NCBI GenBank assembly: GCA_965234365.1
Contig: OZ248345.1
Span: forward strand, 744,001 to 808,000
From: Planktophila grossartii
GTDB taxonomy: Bacteria > Actinomycetota > Actinomycetes > Nanopelagicales > Nanopelagicaceae
Length of the DNA: 64,000 bases
Direction: 5' to 3'
Part shown: in pieces, positions 26,828 through 36,204 of the stretch
Layout: each line of letters begins with the position of its first letter
Position numbering within the stretch: position 1 is the stretch's first letter
Position numbers and translations under genes: made by a program
Notes under the pieces: model-generated
Database searches by the model: none
What the model saw: the letters and a program-made list of their open reading frames with translations, nothing else
What the model was told of the DNA's origin: nothing

Positions 26828-27868
26828 CTATGCGTCGGGCGCAGGTGTGTCGAAAAGGGTCGCGATTCCAGCAGGTGGTGTTCGTCCCACATGCTCCCAC
26901 CCCATCGCCGTCGCAATTCGACCTCGTGGAGTGCGCGCCATAAAGCCATTTCGGACTAAGAAGGGCTCTGCAACCGATTCCACTGTCTCAGTCTCTTCTC
27001 CCACCGCAATTGCCAGGGTTGAAAGACCAACTGGGCCGCCACCAAATCGCTCAATGAGAGCGATCAGAACGGAGCGATCAAGACGATCGAGGCCCTTGGC
27101 ATCGACTTCATACATATCAAGCGCTGACATTGCATGTTGATGAGAGAGCGCATTTGAACCTTGCACTTGAGCAAAATCTCGAACACGGCGAAGTAACCGG
27201 TTGGCGATACGAGGAGTTCCGCGAGAACGGCTTGCAATCTCGGCGATTGCAGATTTATCAATAGTGAGTCCCAGAAGCGTTGCGCTTCGAGAGATAACTT
27301 CTTCGAGCTCGGACTCTTCATAGAAATCTAAATGAGCCGTAAATCCAAAGCGGTCGCGAAGTGGAGATGGAAGTAATCCCGCGCGTGTAGTCGCACCCAC
27401 TAATGTGAAGCGAGGAAGTTGAAGTGGAATTGCAGTAGCGCCAGGACCTTTTCCTACAACTACATCAACGCGGAAATCTTCCATCGCTAAATAGAGAAGT
27501 TCTTCAGCTGGGCGAGGCAATCGATGGATTTCGTCAAGGAAGAAAATTTCGCCTTCAACAAGTGAAGAGAGAATTGCCGCGAGATCGCCTGCATGAGTAA
27601 TCGCCGGACCGCTTGAGATACGGATGGGTGCTTGCATCTCTGATGCAAGAATCATCGCAAGGGTTGTCTTACCCAATCCCGGAGGACCCGAAAGAAGAAT
27701 GTGATCGGCCGCCGCATCACGCTTTCGAGCAGCGGTAAGAAGCACATCAATCTGTTCGCGAACGCGATGCTGTCCAATGAAATCACCGAGTGTCTTAGGA
27801 CGTAGAGCATGCTCTGCGGCTGCATCATCATTGCCGCTCTGAGGACTTACCAATCTCTCTTCGCTCAT
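26828..27868 (-). CDS. ruvB: Holliday junction branch migration ATPase RuvB
   Basis: AAA+ motor of 346 residues that drives branch migration with RuvA. Walker A is LLSGPPGLGKTTLA, Walker B FLDEIHRLP, sensor 1 is in TLVGATTRAGLLPSPLRDRF, and the C-terminal winged helix contains EPFLVRNGFMARTPRGR. The start abuts the ruvA stop. Confidence 0.98.
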   Translation of the reverse strand: MSEERLVSPQSGNDDAAAEHALRPKTLGDFIGQHRVREQIDVLLTAARKRDAAADHILLSGPPGLGKTTLAMILASEMQAPIRISSGPAITHAGDLAAILSSLVEGEIFFLDEIHRLPRPAEELLYLAMEDFRVDVVVGKGPGATAIPLQLPRFTLVGATTRAGLLPSPLRDRFGFTAHLDFYEESELEEVISRSATLLGLTIDKSAIAEIASRSRGTPRIANRLLRRVRDFAQVQGSNALSHQHAMSALDMYEVDAKGLDRLDRSVLIALIERFGGGPVGLSTLAIAVGEETETVESVAEPFLVRNGFMARTPRGRIATAMGWEHVGRTPPAGIATLFDTPAPDA

Positions 27869-28477
27869 TTAAATGCGCCGCCCACTTTGAAGTGCAGCCT
27901 TCAGGAGTTCAGAGATATCAACGTTCTGTGCATCTACTCCACTATCTGCATACTGCGAAACCACTGCTGTGATTGCAGAATCGGAATCTTTAGCCGTGAA
28001 CCCGAGAGAGATGAGAGCCGAAGTAAGTTGTTCGCGCCAAATAGGTTGGTGGATCTGCTTGTGATCCGCACTCCCAAAGTCAGAAATCTTTCCTTTGAGT
28101 TCAAGGATGAGGCGCTGTGCACCTTTGCGACCAATGCCCGGAACTTTTTCAATTCCCTTGATATCTTCTTGTGCAATTGCAACAGCCAGAGATTGTGGAG
28201 TGTGTGACCCGAGAATGGCCAGGGCAACTTTGGGTCCTATGCCAGAGACTGTCTGCACCAATTCGAAAGCTGAGCGACTTTCTTCATCGAGAAAGCCAAA
28301 GAGAGTGAGCGAATCTTCTCGCACAACAAGAGATGTGAAGAGTTGTACTGGTGCACCTAGATTGAGCTGGGACGTTGTCGTTGATGTGAGAGAGACAGAA
28401 AGTCCAACGCCACCGACTTCTACTACCGCGCGATCTGTTGAAATTGTACGGACGGTGCCGTTAATGAGAGAGATCAT
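27869..28477 (-). CDS. ruvA: Holliday junction DNA-binding protein RuvA
   Basis: 202 residues. An N-terminal OB-fold (MISLINGTVRTIS) is followed by helix-hairpin-helix motifs (VSGIGPKVALAIL and VPGIGRKGAQRLI) and a C-terminal domain III that contacts RuvB. It overlaps the ruvC stop by four bases. Confidence 0.97.
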   Translation of the reverse strand: MISLINGTVRTISTDRAVVEVGGVGLSVSLTSTTTSQLNLGAPVQLFTSLVVREDSLTLFGFLDEESRSAFELVQTVSGIGPKVALAILGSHTPQSLAVAIAQEDIKGIEKVPGIGRKGAQRLILELKGKISDFGSADHKQIHQPIWREQLTSALISLGFTAKDSDSAITAVVSQYADSGVDAQNVDISELLKAALQSGRRI

Positions 28478-29028
28478 TTGCCCACCAATTTAGCCAGACG
28501 AGACTTCTCCGCCTTGAGCGCATCTTCAATCTTGGAATTTCCACCACCGCGCCAAATATGACAGATTGCCAGTGCTAATGCATCGGTACTGTCTACGGGC
28601 TTCGGTATCACCTCTAAATTCAATAACCGTTTCACCATCTCGGCAACTTGCGCCTTATTTGCTCGACCCGAACCTGTGACTGCAGCCTTCACTTCAGATG
28701 GCGTATGCATCATGACCGGAATATTTCTGCGTGCAGCTACTAAAAGGGCAATTCCGGCGGCTTGACCTGTTCCCATAACTGTTCGAACGTTATGTTGAGA
28801 AAAGACGCGTTCGACTGCGATGACATCTGGTTTATGGAGAGAGATCCACTCTTCAAGTTCTGCTTCGAGTTGAAGTAAACGCTTTTCTAGCGGCGCATCC
28901 GAAGGAGTAAGAATTACCCCGACCCCAATAAGAGCCAGAGGTTTTCCAATAGCGCCTTCGACAATCCCGATTCCACAACGAGTCAGGCCTGGATCCACTC
29001 CCAGGACGCGACGATGTAGATGGCTCAT
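28474..29028 (-). CDS. ruvC: Crossover junction endodeoxyribonuclease RuvC
   Basis: RNase H-fold resolvase, 184 residues. The first catalytic acid is in VLGVDPGLTRCGIG, the second in AVERVFSQHNVRT, and the C-terminal acids lie in VDSTDALALAICH. It forms the ruvC-ruvA-ruvB operon after yebC. Confidence 0.97.
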   Translation of the reverse strand: MSHLHRRVLGVDPGLTRCGIGIVEGAIGKPLALIGVGVILTPSDAPLEKRLLQLEAELEEWISLHKPDVIAVERVFSQHNVRTVMGTGQAAGIALLVAARRNIPVMMHTPSEVKAAVTGSGRANKAQVAEMVKRLLNLEVIPKPVDSTDALALAICHIWRGGGNSKIEDALKAEKSRLAKLVGK

Positions 29029-29060
29029 AACTTCTAAGCCTAGGACTTCAGGAAGGGGGA

Positions 29061-29813
29061 TTAAGAAAGGCTCGCCATAACTTCATCAGAGACATCGAAG
29101 TTTGAGTAGACGTTCTGAACGTCATCTAACTCTTCAATGGCATCGATAAGTTCAAATACTTTCTGGGCGCCTTCGGCATCCAGAGGAATCTGCATAGATG
29201 GCAGGAATGAAGAATCTGCAGATTCATAATCAATTCCAGCCTCTTGCAGAGCCGTGCGAGCAGAAACGAGGTCGCTCGCTTCGCAGACAACCTCAAAAGA
29301 TTCACCTAAATCATTTACCTCTTCAACGCCTGCATCAAGAGCTGCTTCGAGAATTGAATCCTCAGTCGCCCCGACAACCTTATTTACGATGATGACGCCT
29401 TTACGGTTAAAGAGATATGAAACTGAACCTGGATCAGCCATAGATCCGCCGTTACGAGTGACAGCTACACGAACTTCTGATGCTGCGCGATTTCGGTTAT
29501 CTGAAAGACACTCGATCATTATTGCAACGCCATTAGGACCGTAACCCTCGTACATGATGGTCTGCCAATCAGCGCCACCAGATTCAAGTCCAGCGCCACG
29601 TTTAACGGCGCGTTCGATATTGTCAGCGGGCATTGAATTCTTCTTAGCCTTAGCAATTGCATCAAAGAGAGTTGGGTTTCCATCAACATCGGGTCCACCA
29701 TTGCGAGAAGCAACTTCGATCGCCTTAATCAGCTTGGCAAAGTTCTTTGCGCGACGGCTATCGATGACAGCCTTCTTATGCTTAGTTGTTGCCCACTTGG
29801 AATGGCCTGACAT
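29061..29813 (-). CDS. yebC: YebC/PmpR-family protein
   Basis: 250 residues starting MSGHSKWATTKHKKAVID, the highly conserved family N-terminus, with AVKRGAGLESGGADW and YEGYGPNGVAIMIE. Family members were annotated as DNA-binding regulators; more recent work links some to relief of ribosome stalling at proline motifs. The family call is certain, the role here is not. Confidence 0.96.
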   Translation of the reverse strand: MSGHSKWATTKHKKAVIDSRRAKNFAKLIKAIEVASRNGGPDVDGNPTLFDAIAKAKKNSMPADNIERAVKRGAGLESGGADWQTIMYEGYGPNGVAIMIECLSDNRNRAASEVRVAVTRNGGSMADPGSVSYLFNRKGVIIVNKVVGATEDSILEAALDAGVEEVNDLGESFEVVCEASDLVSARTALQEAGIDYESADSSFLPSMQIPLDAEGAQKVFELIDAIEELDDVQNVYSNFDVSDEVMASLS

Positions 29814-29851
29814 TTTTCAACACCTCAATCGCTCTTTGGTATAGAGGTACT

Positions 29852-30424
29852 TTATCTGCCTTTGCAGATCTCTTCAAAAAAGTAGCGATGAACCGCTAAA
29901 TCTTCAGTCAATTCTGGATGAAAACTGGTGGCGAGGAGATTTCCTTGGCGCACTGCCACGGCATGGTCGGCCGCGGTTGAAAGAACCTCAACGTCGGCTC
30001 CTATCTGCTCAACCCACGGTGCACGGATGAAGACCGCATGGAGTGATGCGCCATTGAAGGTGAGATCGGATTCGAATGAATCCACTTGTCGTCCAAATGC
30101 ATTCCGGCGCACAGTTATATCTAATCCACCAAATGTCTTCTGATCCTTAACACCATCAACGATGCGATCGGCTAGGAGAATCATTCCTGCGCACGATCCA
30201 TAGACGGGTAAGCCTTGTGCAATCGCATCTCTTATCGGATGAAAGAGAGCGAAGTTTTGGGCGAGATGAATAATTGTTGTCGACTCTCCCCCAGGAAGAA
30301 TGAGCGCATCAACTTCATGAAGTTCGGATACGCGCCGCACATCAACAGGTGTGTGGCCGCAATCTGCAACCGCTTTGAGGTGCTCGCGAAAATCTCCTTG
30401 CAGAGCAAGTACGCCAACCTTCAT
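29852..30424 (-). CDS. pdxT: PLP synthase glutaminase subunit PdxT
   Basis: Class I amidotransferase-like glutaminase, 190 residues. LILPGGESTTI is the oxyanion region, YGSCAGMILLA has the nucleophilic Cys, and SFHPEL carries the His/Glu. It delivers ammonia to PdxS. It lies 36 bases after pdxS. Confidence 0.97.
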   Translation of the reverse strand: MKVGVLALQGDFREHLKAVADCGHTPVDVRRVSELHEVDALILPGGESTTIIHLAQNFALFHPIRDAIAQGLPVYGSCAGMILLADRIVDGVKDQKTFGGLDITVRRNAFGRQVDSFESDLTFNGASLHAVFIRAPWVEQIGADVEVLSTAADHAVAVRQGNLLATSFHPELTEDLAVHRYFFEEICKGR

Positions 30425-30460
30425 TGCACGTTAACCTTCCCAGCGATTAAAGAGAAAGTA

Positions 30461-31348
30461 CTACCAGCCGCGTTCAGCGAGGCGATGTGGCACTGGAATA
30501 TCTGCAACGTTGATTCCGACCATTGCATCTCCAAGTCCGCGTGAGACATCTGCGAGTACCTTTGCATCGTTAAAGAATGTCGTTGCCTTAACGCATGCCG
30601 CTGCACGTTGAGCAGGGTTTCCAGATTTAAAGATTCCTGAACCAATAAAGACTCCATCAGCGCCCATCTGCATCATGAGAGCAGCATCAGCAGGAGTTGC
30701 GATTCCACCTGCGGTGAAAAGAACAACAGGAAGTTTTCCGGTTTCGGCAACTTCCTTCACGAGTGCGTAAGGAGCTTGAAGCTCTTTCGCTGCTACATAC
30801 AGTTCATCTTCGCGCAGTGAAGTGAGGCGACGAATTTCTCCACCAATAGTGCGCATGTGAGTCATTGCGTTGGAGACATCTCCGGTTCCTGCTTCACCCT
30901 TTGAACGGATCATTGCAGCACCTTCGTTGATGCGACGGAGCGCTTCACCGAGATTTGTTGCACCGCAGACGAAGGGAACTTTGAAGTTCCACTTATCGAT
31001 GTGGTTTGTGTAATCAGTAGGTGTGAGAACTTCGGATTCATCGATGTAATCGACTCCGAGGCTTTCGATGATCTGCGCTTCAACGAAATGTCCAATTCGA
31101 ACCTTCGCCATAACTGGGATTGATACCGCTGCCTGAATCTTCTGAATCATGTCCGGGTCGGACATGCGAGCAACGCCACCTTGTGCACGGATATCTGCAG
31201 GTACGCGCTCGAGAGCCATCACTGCACATGCACCTGCATCTTCTGCAATCTTGGCCTGCTCTGCATTGACGACATCCATGATGACGCCACCCTTGAGCAT
31301 TTCAGCCATTCCGCGCTTTACGCGTGCTGTGCCAGTTGCTTCAGACAT
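30461..31348 (-). CDS. pdxS: PLP synthase synthase subunit PdxS
   Basis: (Beta-alpha)8 enzyme of 295 residues that makes pyridoxal 5'-phosphate from ribose 5-phosphate, glyceraldehyde 3-phosphate and PdxT-derived ammonia. Characteristic stretches are GGVIMDVVNAEQAKIAEDAG, VMALERVPADIR, VMAKVRIGHFVEA and GGIATPADAALMMQMGADG. An AGGAG ribosome-binding site lies upstream of the ATG. PLP serves many of the amino-acid enzymes in this window, including PabC. Confidence 0.98.
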   Translation of the reverse strand: MSEATGTARVKRGMAEMLKGGVIMDVVNAEQAKIAEDAGACAVMALERVPADIRAQGGVARMSDPDMIQKIQAAVSIPVMAKVRIGHFVEAQIIESLGVDYIDESEVLTPTDYTNHIDKWNFKVPFVCGATNLGEALRRINEGAAMIRSKGEAGTGDVSNAMTHMRTIGGEIRRLTSLREDELYVAAKELQAPYALVKEVAETGKLPVVLFTAGGIATPADAALMMQMGADGVFIGSGIFKSGNPAQRAAACVKATTFFNDAKVLADVSRGLGDAMVGINVADIPVPHRLAERGW

Positions 31349-31391
31349 GATGTGTGACTCCTAATGGTTAACTTAATTCGATAAGTGAAGT

Positions 31392-32426
31392 CTACTTTGA
31401 ACTCTTCATTCCCGCATCCGAGGCCTTTTTCGTAAATACAGGCTCTTTATCTGTGAGAGCTACCCATATCTGACCCTTGGCAAAGGAGATATCTTCGCCA
31501 TCCAAGGTGCGCCACGAAGTTCCTGAAGCGCCATCGGTTCGCAACCACTGCGCTTCAAAGGCCTTTCCATCGCGCAAGATGTAACCCCGACCTTCTCCGA
31601 TGGTGGCTGAAAAGGGAGTAACGCCACCGACCTTATCTTTATAGATCGAATCGGTTATCGAAACGAGTTGGATGACGAGCGTTGTTGGTCCTAGTCGCTT
31701 TCCTGAATCCGCAATATCTGGTTCGTAAGAATGATCGAGTAACCAACGCTTCTCACTTTCAGACCAATGCGCATCATACGAACTTGCTGGCCACGATATA
31801 TGCGCTGACTCGATAGTCACTCCACCACTGGGTGCATCTCCAAAAGTCCAACCCATGAATTGAGAAGATTCAATCGCAATCTTTTCTTCCTTCACATATT
31901 GCATCAGAAGATCTGCGCGCAGCACCATCGCATATGGCTGAATTCGATTGGGATCAGTTGTGTAGATCGTTGAAGAATGGTTCTGCGCGCCAAGATCTTC
32001 GAGATTCGCCGCATCAATAACTGGGCGCATCTTCTTCTGTGCACCGCTATAGGTGAATGCAACTCGGCCGTACTGTTCAAGAAGTTCGATATCTGAAATT
32101 CTCGCCGAACGGACAGGACCGATACGAGTTGGGATCCGTGAAGAGAAGATGGCAGCTAAACGAGTAAGTCCGCCTTCTACCTGCTCGATATAGACGATAT
32201 CGGCATCTTCTAATCCGATTTGTGGATGTGCTTGTCGCGTGTCATCGATCTTGACTACCAAGACGGGGCCATCTCCCCCAGGCAATCCACTTATTGAGTT
32301 GATGGGAACAGAATGAGTAAAGGGCAGCTTGGACAGTATGGGGTTATCTGGGTTGGCTACCGCAAGGAGAACTACTCCTATGGAGAGGGCTGATAGAAGG
32401 CCCATCATAAACTTCTTAAAGAACAT
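31392..32426 (-). CDS. DUF3048 (YerB-like) exported protein
   Basis: About 344 residues. An N-terminal hydrophobic segment (MMGLLSALSIGVVLLAVA) acts as signal or anchor. The rest matches the DUF3048 layout: VKIDDTRQAHPQIGLEDADIVY, RIGPVRSARISDIELL and a C-terminal half with WLRTDGASGTSWR. Two upstream in-frame ATG codons exist; I took the one with GAAGG close before it, so it overlaps the preceding gene by 11 bases. The function of the family is unknown, with an extracytoplasmic location likely. Confidence 0.8.
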   Translation of the reverse strand: MFFKKFMMGLLSALSIGVVLLAVANPDNPILSKLPFTHSVPINSISGLPGGDGPVLVVKIDDTRQAHPQIGLEDADIVYIEQVEGGLTRLAAIFSSRIPTRIGPVRSARISDIELLEQYGRVAFTYSGAQKKMRPVIDAANLEDLGAQNHSSTIYTTDPNRIQPYAMVLRADLLMQYVKEEKIAIESSQFMGWTFGDAPSGGVTIESAHISWPASSYDAHWSESEKRWLLDHSYEPDIADSGKRLGPTTLVIQLVSITDSIYKDKVGGVTPFSATIGEGRGYILRDGKAFEAQWLRTDGASGTSWRTLDGEDISFAKGQIWVALTDKEPVFTKKASDAGMKSSK

Positions 32427-32922
32427 CGCCTTCAAATTCATAAGTCACAGGTTCTGGAGCATTTCCAGCAAGACGGAAGAATCTAATAAACCACTTCTTG
32501 CGGACCATCTGGGTCCGATTTACTGCATCAACATGCATCGCAACAGCCATCTTGATCTTCTCAGTGAGGTCTTTGAGCTCGCGGATAAGGTCTTGTTCGT
32601 TGGCCCCTGAAATATCTGTTGATGTCTCTAAAAGTATTCCTAGCGCGCCAGTCAAGCCAGTCTCCGCTTGTGAGCGATCACGGACGCTAGCCTCGCGCGC
32701 TTGATGTGCCGCAAAGGTAAGTAAGAGCGATGATGCAGGATCGGAAATTTCAGACCGTGCAATCTCGATTGCTACCGCTGCACGACGTTGTAAAAGTCCA
32801 TCTAAATTCGCCCAGCTCGTTTCAACACGGTTATGCAACCGATCGAGACGAGTAGCCGAATACGACAGATACCACGCAAAAAAAGTGAGAAAGAGGGCTC
32901 CAAGGATGTATCTCGTCATCAC
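32416..32922 (-). CDS. LemA-like single-pass membrane protein
   Basis: 168 residues. An N-terminal helix (YILGALFLTFFAWYLSY) is followed by TRLDRLHNRVETSWANLDG and a helical region, which resembles LemA (usually YNxLV...VxxAWsxIdVqLkRR). It is weaker than a typical LemA, and the C-terminus (RKKWFIRFFRLAGNAPEP) is unlike it. It starts one base before the pimA stop ends, so it is probably co-translated with the PIM genes. Role unknown. Confidence 0.65.
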   Translation of the reverse strand: MMTRYILGALFLTFFAWYLSYSATRLDRLHNRVETSWANLDGLLQRRAAVAIEIARSEISDPASSLLLTFAAHQAREASVRDRSQAETGLTGALGILLETSTDISGANEQDLIRELKDLTEKIKMAVAMHVDAVNRTQMVRKKWFIRFFRLAGNAPEPVTYEFEGDVL

Positions 32923-34091
32923 TATCTCCCCAAGAACTTATTCCATGCGCGGTTTTCAGATGAAAGGGAGATAGTTGCCCCACCGACCATCGCCATTTCG
33001 TAGACATCATAAATCTTTTCAGCCACTACATCCCAATCGAACTCTTGGGCATAGATTTTCCCGCGTTGAGCAATCTCGCGTCGCTTCTTTTCATCTCCTA
33101 GGAGATCAATAATCTTCATCGATAAATCCTGTGAGTTTTCAGATTCAAAGAGCGTCCCGTACTGACCGTGTCCAAGAAGAGAATCAAAGGCAGGAATGTT
33201 GCTAGCTACAACGCTGGCGCCACCAGCAAGGGCTTCGGCCAAGATGATTCCAAATGATTCGCCTCCGGTGTTGGGTGCAATATAGAGCGCGACGGATGCT
33301 AGAAAATTCGCTTTCTCTTCTTCGGTGATACGACCAAGGAATGTAAATCGAGAGTGCAGCGATGGATCGATTTCTTTAAGGGCGGCTTCGCTATCACCAG
33401 GGCCGGCGATGAATACCTTGACATCCGGAAATTGGGCAATAACAGCAGGAAGTGCCGAAGCCAAAATATCCAGTCCTTTTCGCTTCTCTTCAAAGCGGCC
33501 AATAAAACCAATGGTGTTTCCAGTCCATCGTTCATCTATCGAACCATCTCGATAGCGATCTGCGTAGATACCGTTAGGAACAACGATCGCATCTGTTTCA
33601 AGGTGTTCTGTAAGTGTTTCGCGCGCTGCTTCACTTACTGCGATGCGTGCAGTTAGCTTCTCAATAACAGGTTCGAGAATCGGAGCAACTGCGAAAGTAA
33701 CTTTCTGGCGTTTCGCTGCTGCGTGAAATGTTCCAACCATAGGTCCTTCAGCAGCCCAGCATGCAAGCAGTGAGATCGAAGGAATTGCTGGTTCGTGCAG
33801 ATGTAGAACATCGAAACTTCCATTGCTGATCCACTGGCGTACTCGAGCAAATGCGATGGGGCCGAAGAGAACGCGCGCAACTGCCCCGTTATATGGGATA
33901 GCGATGGGACGACCTGCACTTGTTACATACTCTGGAAGATTATCCTCATCGATGGCAGGTGCTAACACCGACACATAATGTCCCTGACGAATGAGATATT
34001 CGGCGAGATCGCCAACATGGCTTTGAACACCGCCAGGTGTATCCCACCCATAAGGGCAGACGATTCCGATGCGCTTCTTTGTTAACGGCAT
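32922..34091 (-). CDS. pimA: Phosphatidyl-myo-inositol mannosyltransferase (GT4)
   Basis: 389 residues, GT-B fold, family 4. The N-terminal RIGIVCPYGWDTPGGVQSHV is characteristic of PimA, and the C-terminal donor site includes GRFEEKRKGLDIL and the E-x7-E region NTGGESFGIILAEALAGG. It adds the first mannose to phosphatidylinositol at the inner membrane face. It follows the acyltransferase and pgsA genes, the same order as in mycobacteria. Confidence 0.93.
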   Translation of the reverse strand: MPLTKKRIGIVCPYGWDTPGGVQSHVGDLAEYLIRQGHYVSVLAPAIDEDNLPEYVTSAGRPIAIPYNGAVARVLFGPIAFARVRQWISNGSFDVLHLHEPAIPSISLLACWAAEGPMVGTFHAAAKRQKVTFAVAPILEPVIEKLTARIAVSEAARETLTEHLETDAIVVPNGIYADRYRDGSIDERWTGNTIGFIGRFEEKRKGLDILASALPAVIAQFPDVKVFIAGPGDSEAALKEIDPSLHSRFTFLGRITEEEKANFLASVALYIAPNTGGESFGIILAEALAGGASVVASNIPAFDSLLGHGQYGTLFESENSQDLSMKIIDLLGDEKKRREIAQRGKIYAQEFDWDVVAEKIYDVYEMAMVGGATISLSSENRAWNKFLGR

Positions 34092-34984
34092 CAGCGGTTC
34101 TCCTCGAGATTGTCACCACGGGCATCGACCCAGATTCTCTGCAGCATATGCCAATCTTCAGGATGCTCTGCAATTCCTTTGGCGAAGAGGTTGGCAGTCG
34201 CTTGAACGGTCTGAGCAATTCTCTCCGATTCGCTTCCTTCAGTGGATACGTGCACTGGATGGAAATCAATATGAATACCGCTACGTGAATAGGACACATG
34301 TGCCACGATGAGAGGAATTCCAGTCTTTACCGCGAGAAGAGCCGGGCCGGCAGGCATGCGCGCATTACTTCCAAAGAAATCTACATCGATTCCTGAGTGC
34401 GAAAGATCTCGATCTGCAACCAGAGCAATCAAACGCTTCTCTTTGGCGCGCTTTAACAGCGTGACGAAAGATCGACTATCGAGAGAGAGAACTTCAAAAC
34501 CCATTGCTTCTCTGTGGCGCAAGAACTTTTGAAAGAGAGCTTCAGGCTTTAGCCGTTCAGCGACCGTCACAAGTGGAATACCCAACGAACAGAAGTAAGC
34601 GCCTGCATGATCCCAATTCCCGGAGTGAGGAAGAGCTACAACCACTCCCCTGCCATCTTTCATGGGATCAAGCAAGAGATGATCGTTGGTAGTTGTCACG
34701 GTCTTACGAATTCTCTCGGTACTCCAATTTTGAATGCGGAATGTGTCGCACCAATAACGCATATATGAGGACATAGATGTGGCAACAAGAGTTTCGAGTT
34801 CCAACTCATCGAGATCTGGCTTTACAACATGGAGGTTCCCACGCAACCTTTGAATGCTCTTACCATTTCGGCGATGAGTAAATTCCCCTATCGAGTAGAA
34901 GAGTGAGTATGCCGTCTTCTCCGGAAGTGTTCGAACAATCCACCAACCAAGAAGATAGGCAAGCAGAGTAGCGCGGTCCTTCAT
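34091..34984 (-). CDS. patA: Phosphatidylinositol mannoside acyltransferase (LpxL/HtrB-like)
   Basis: About 297 residues of the lysophospholipid acyltransferase superfamily. The catalytic HxxxxD box is ALPHSGNWDHAG, followed by the acceptor region RDLSHSGIDVDFFG. The start is the ATG of MKDRATLLAYLLGWW, which overlaps the pgsA stop as ATGA; a longer frame runs into pgsA. In mycobacteria the homologue acylates PIM mannose. Its presence between pgsA and pimA supports the same role. Confidence 0.88.
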   Translation of the reverse strand: MKDRATLLAYLLGWWIVRTLPEKTAYSLFYSIGEFTHRRNGKSIQRLRGNLHVVKPDLDELELETLVATSMSSYMRYWCDTFRIQNWSTERIRKTVTTTNDHLLLDPMKDGRGVVVALPHSGNWDHAGAYFCSLGIPLVTVAERLKPEALFQKFLRHREAMGFEVLSLDSRSFVTLLKRAKEKRLIALVADRDLSHSGIDVDFFGSNARMPAGPALLAVKTGIPLIVAHVSYSRSGIHIDFHPVHVSTEGSESERIAQTVQATANLFAKGIAEHPEDWHMLQRIWVDARGDNLEENR

Positions 34985-35592
34985 TGCGACAGAAGCCCAT
35001 CGTGAACAACCTTGACTCGTTGAATGACTGTTATCACGCCAAGGATCGCAAGAAGCCAAAGACCGATGGCAAGTGCATAAGGAACGTTGAGTCCTTCAAA
35101 TCCAATTGCGGTGAGAATGATGACGAGTCTCTCGGTTCGCTCGGCAATCCCCACAGAACATGCGATCGAGTAACTCTCAGCCTTCGCGCGGATATAGGGA
35201 ATGAGCAAACCGGTCACGAGAGTGATAATTCCGAGATACGAGAGTTTGTCATCTGATTCGATGAGCGGGATAAGAATCGCAATAGTGATCGCAGAGTCAG
35301 TAATTCTGTCGATTGTTGAATCGAGGAATCCACCCCACTTGCTTGCGCCCTTCTGAGAGATTCTCGCCATGGTGCCATCGAAAAGATCGCTGAGTGCGAA
35401 GAAGCAGATGAAGAGTGTTCCAACAAAATACTCCTCGCGAGGATAGAAATATCCTGCAGAGATAAGAACTCCAAGGGCTCCGAGAAGTGTGATTGTGTTG
35501 GGAGTAAGACCTGCACGCAGAGCAAGACGGGCCACCGGTTCAATTAAACGAGTGACAGCTGGTTTCAGTACGCTACTAATCATCGGCACCAT
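34981..35592 (-). CDS. pgsA: CDP-alcohol phosphatidyltransferase (phosphatidylinositol phosphate synthase type)
   Basis: 203 residues, about six membrane helices. The family motif D-x2-DG-x2-AR-x8/9-G-x3-D-x3-D is complete in DLFDGTMARISQKGASKWGG plus FLDSTID. In actinobacteria the enzyme at this locus makes phosphatidylinositol phosphate from CDP-diacylglycerol and inositol phosphate, feeding PimA. The window itself does not prove the alcohol acceptor. Confidence 0.9.
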   Translation of the reverse strand: MVPMISSVLKPAVTRLIEPVARLALRAGLTPNTITLLGALGVLISAGYFYPREEYFVGTLFICFFALSDLFDGTMARISQKGASKWGGFLDSTIDRITDSAITIAILIPLIESDDKLSYLGIITLVTGLLIPYIRAKAESYSIACSVGIAERTERLVIILTAIGFEGLNVPYALAIGLWLLAILGVITVIQRVKVVHDGLLSQ

Positions 35593-35594
35593 CG

Positions 35595-35607
35595 TAGGCT
35601 TACCCGC
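35595..35607 (+). promoter_or_regulatory. Leaderless-type -10 before the unknown gene at 35608
   Basis: TAGGCT ends seven bases before the ATG and there is no Shine-Dalgarno, as expected for a leaderless actinobacterial message. Confidence 0.4.
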
Positions 35608-36204
35608 ATGTCTTCACCTAGCGCCAACGCTGTGAAACGTATCCATGTATACGGTCACGCAAGCGCATCTCCCCAATCCGTGGCAACCGCATTCGGGGGT
35701 TCATTCACCGACTCTCCTGAGAGTGAATCTGATTTAGCAATCTTCGCAATCAACCCCTCTGCGGGTATCGATCAACAGGCGATTGAAAATTGGGCGGCTC
35801 TCGATGATTTCCAAATTCCTCGGATGGTTGTCGTCAACGGACTTGAAGGACAAGAACTTGATTTTGAAGATGCAGTCATGGTCGCCAACCGCGTCTTCGA
35901 CCAACTTGTCACTCCCTACCTCGTTCTGCACGATGACAGTGGAGAGGCAGCTGCCCTCATTAGATTGCAGGATCTTCAGATTATTGATTACTCGAAGAAT
36001 CCTCCTCAGATCCGTGCCAGCGATCCTGAACATGAAGAGCTCGTGAGAGAGTTTCGAGAAGAATATTTTGACCAAACATCTGAAATGGATGAGGGTGCAT
36101 TTGCCGCAGGAATTCTATTTCCGGCGATCCCCATCAATCTCATTAAGGGAATTGGTGTGGATGTGGTGCAGAGTTATATCGATTTGCTACCAAGCGGCAG
36201 CTAG
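35608..36204 (+). CDS. Unknown protein with a degenerate translation-GTPase-like segment
   Basis: 198 residues, acidic, soluble. Not firmly recognised. The stretch AIFAINPSAGIDQQAIENW followed by IPRMVVVNGLEGQELDFEDA is spaced like the end of the G domain of elongation factor G (VVDAVAGVEPQ..., then RMVFVNKMD), but there is no P-loop and the NKxD box reads NGLE, so nucleotide binding is unlikely. The C-terminus (EYFDQTSEMDEGAFAAGILF) also recalls EF-G domain II approach sequences. It runs opposite to its neighbours, with its last 18 bases overlapping the HIT gene. Codon use looks like that of the flanking genes. Confidence 0.75.
   Translation: MSSPSANAVKRIHVYGHASASPQSVATAFGGSFTDSPESESDLAIFAINPSAGIDQQAIENWAALDDFQIPRMVVVNGLEGQELDFEDAVMVANRVFDQLVTPYLVLHDDSGEAAALIRLQDLQIIDYSKNPPQIRASDPEHEELVREFREEYFDQTSEMDEGAFAAGILFPAIPINLIKGIGVDVVQSYIDLLPSGS

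Noticed and set aside
25299..26900. Longer secD frame with 28 more N-terminal residues
   Set aside because: The extension (Cys/Arg/His-rich) lies inside ruvB and precedes the normal SecD N-terminus and its membrane helix.
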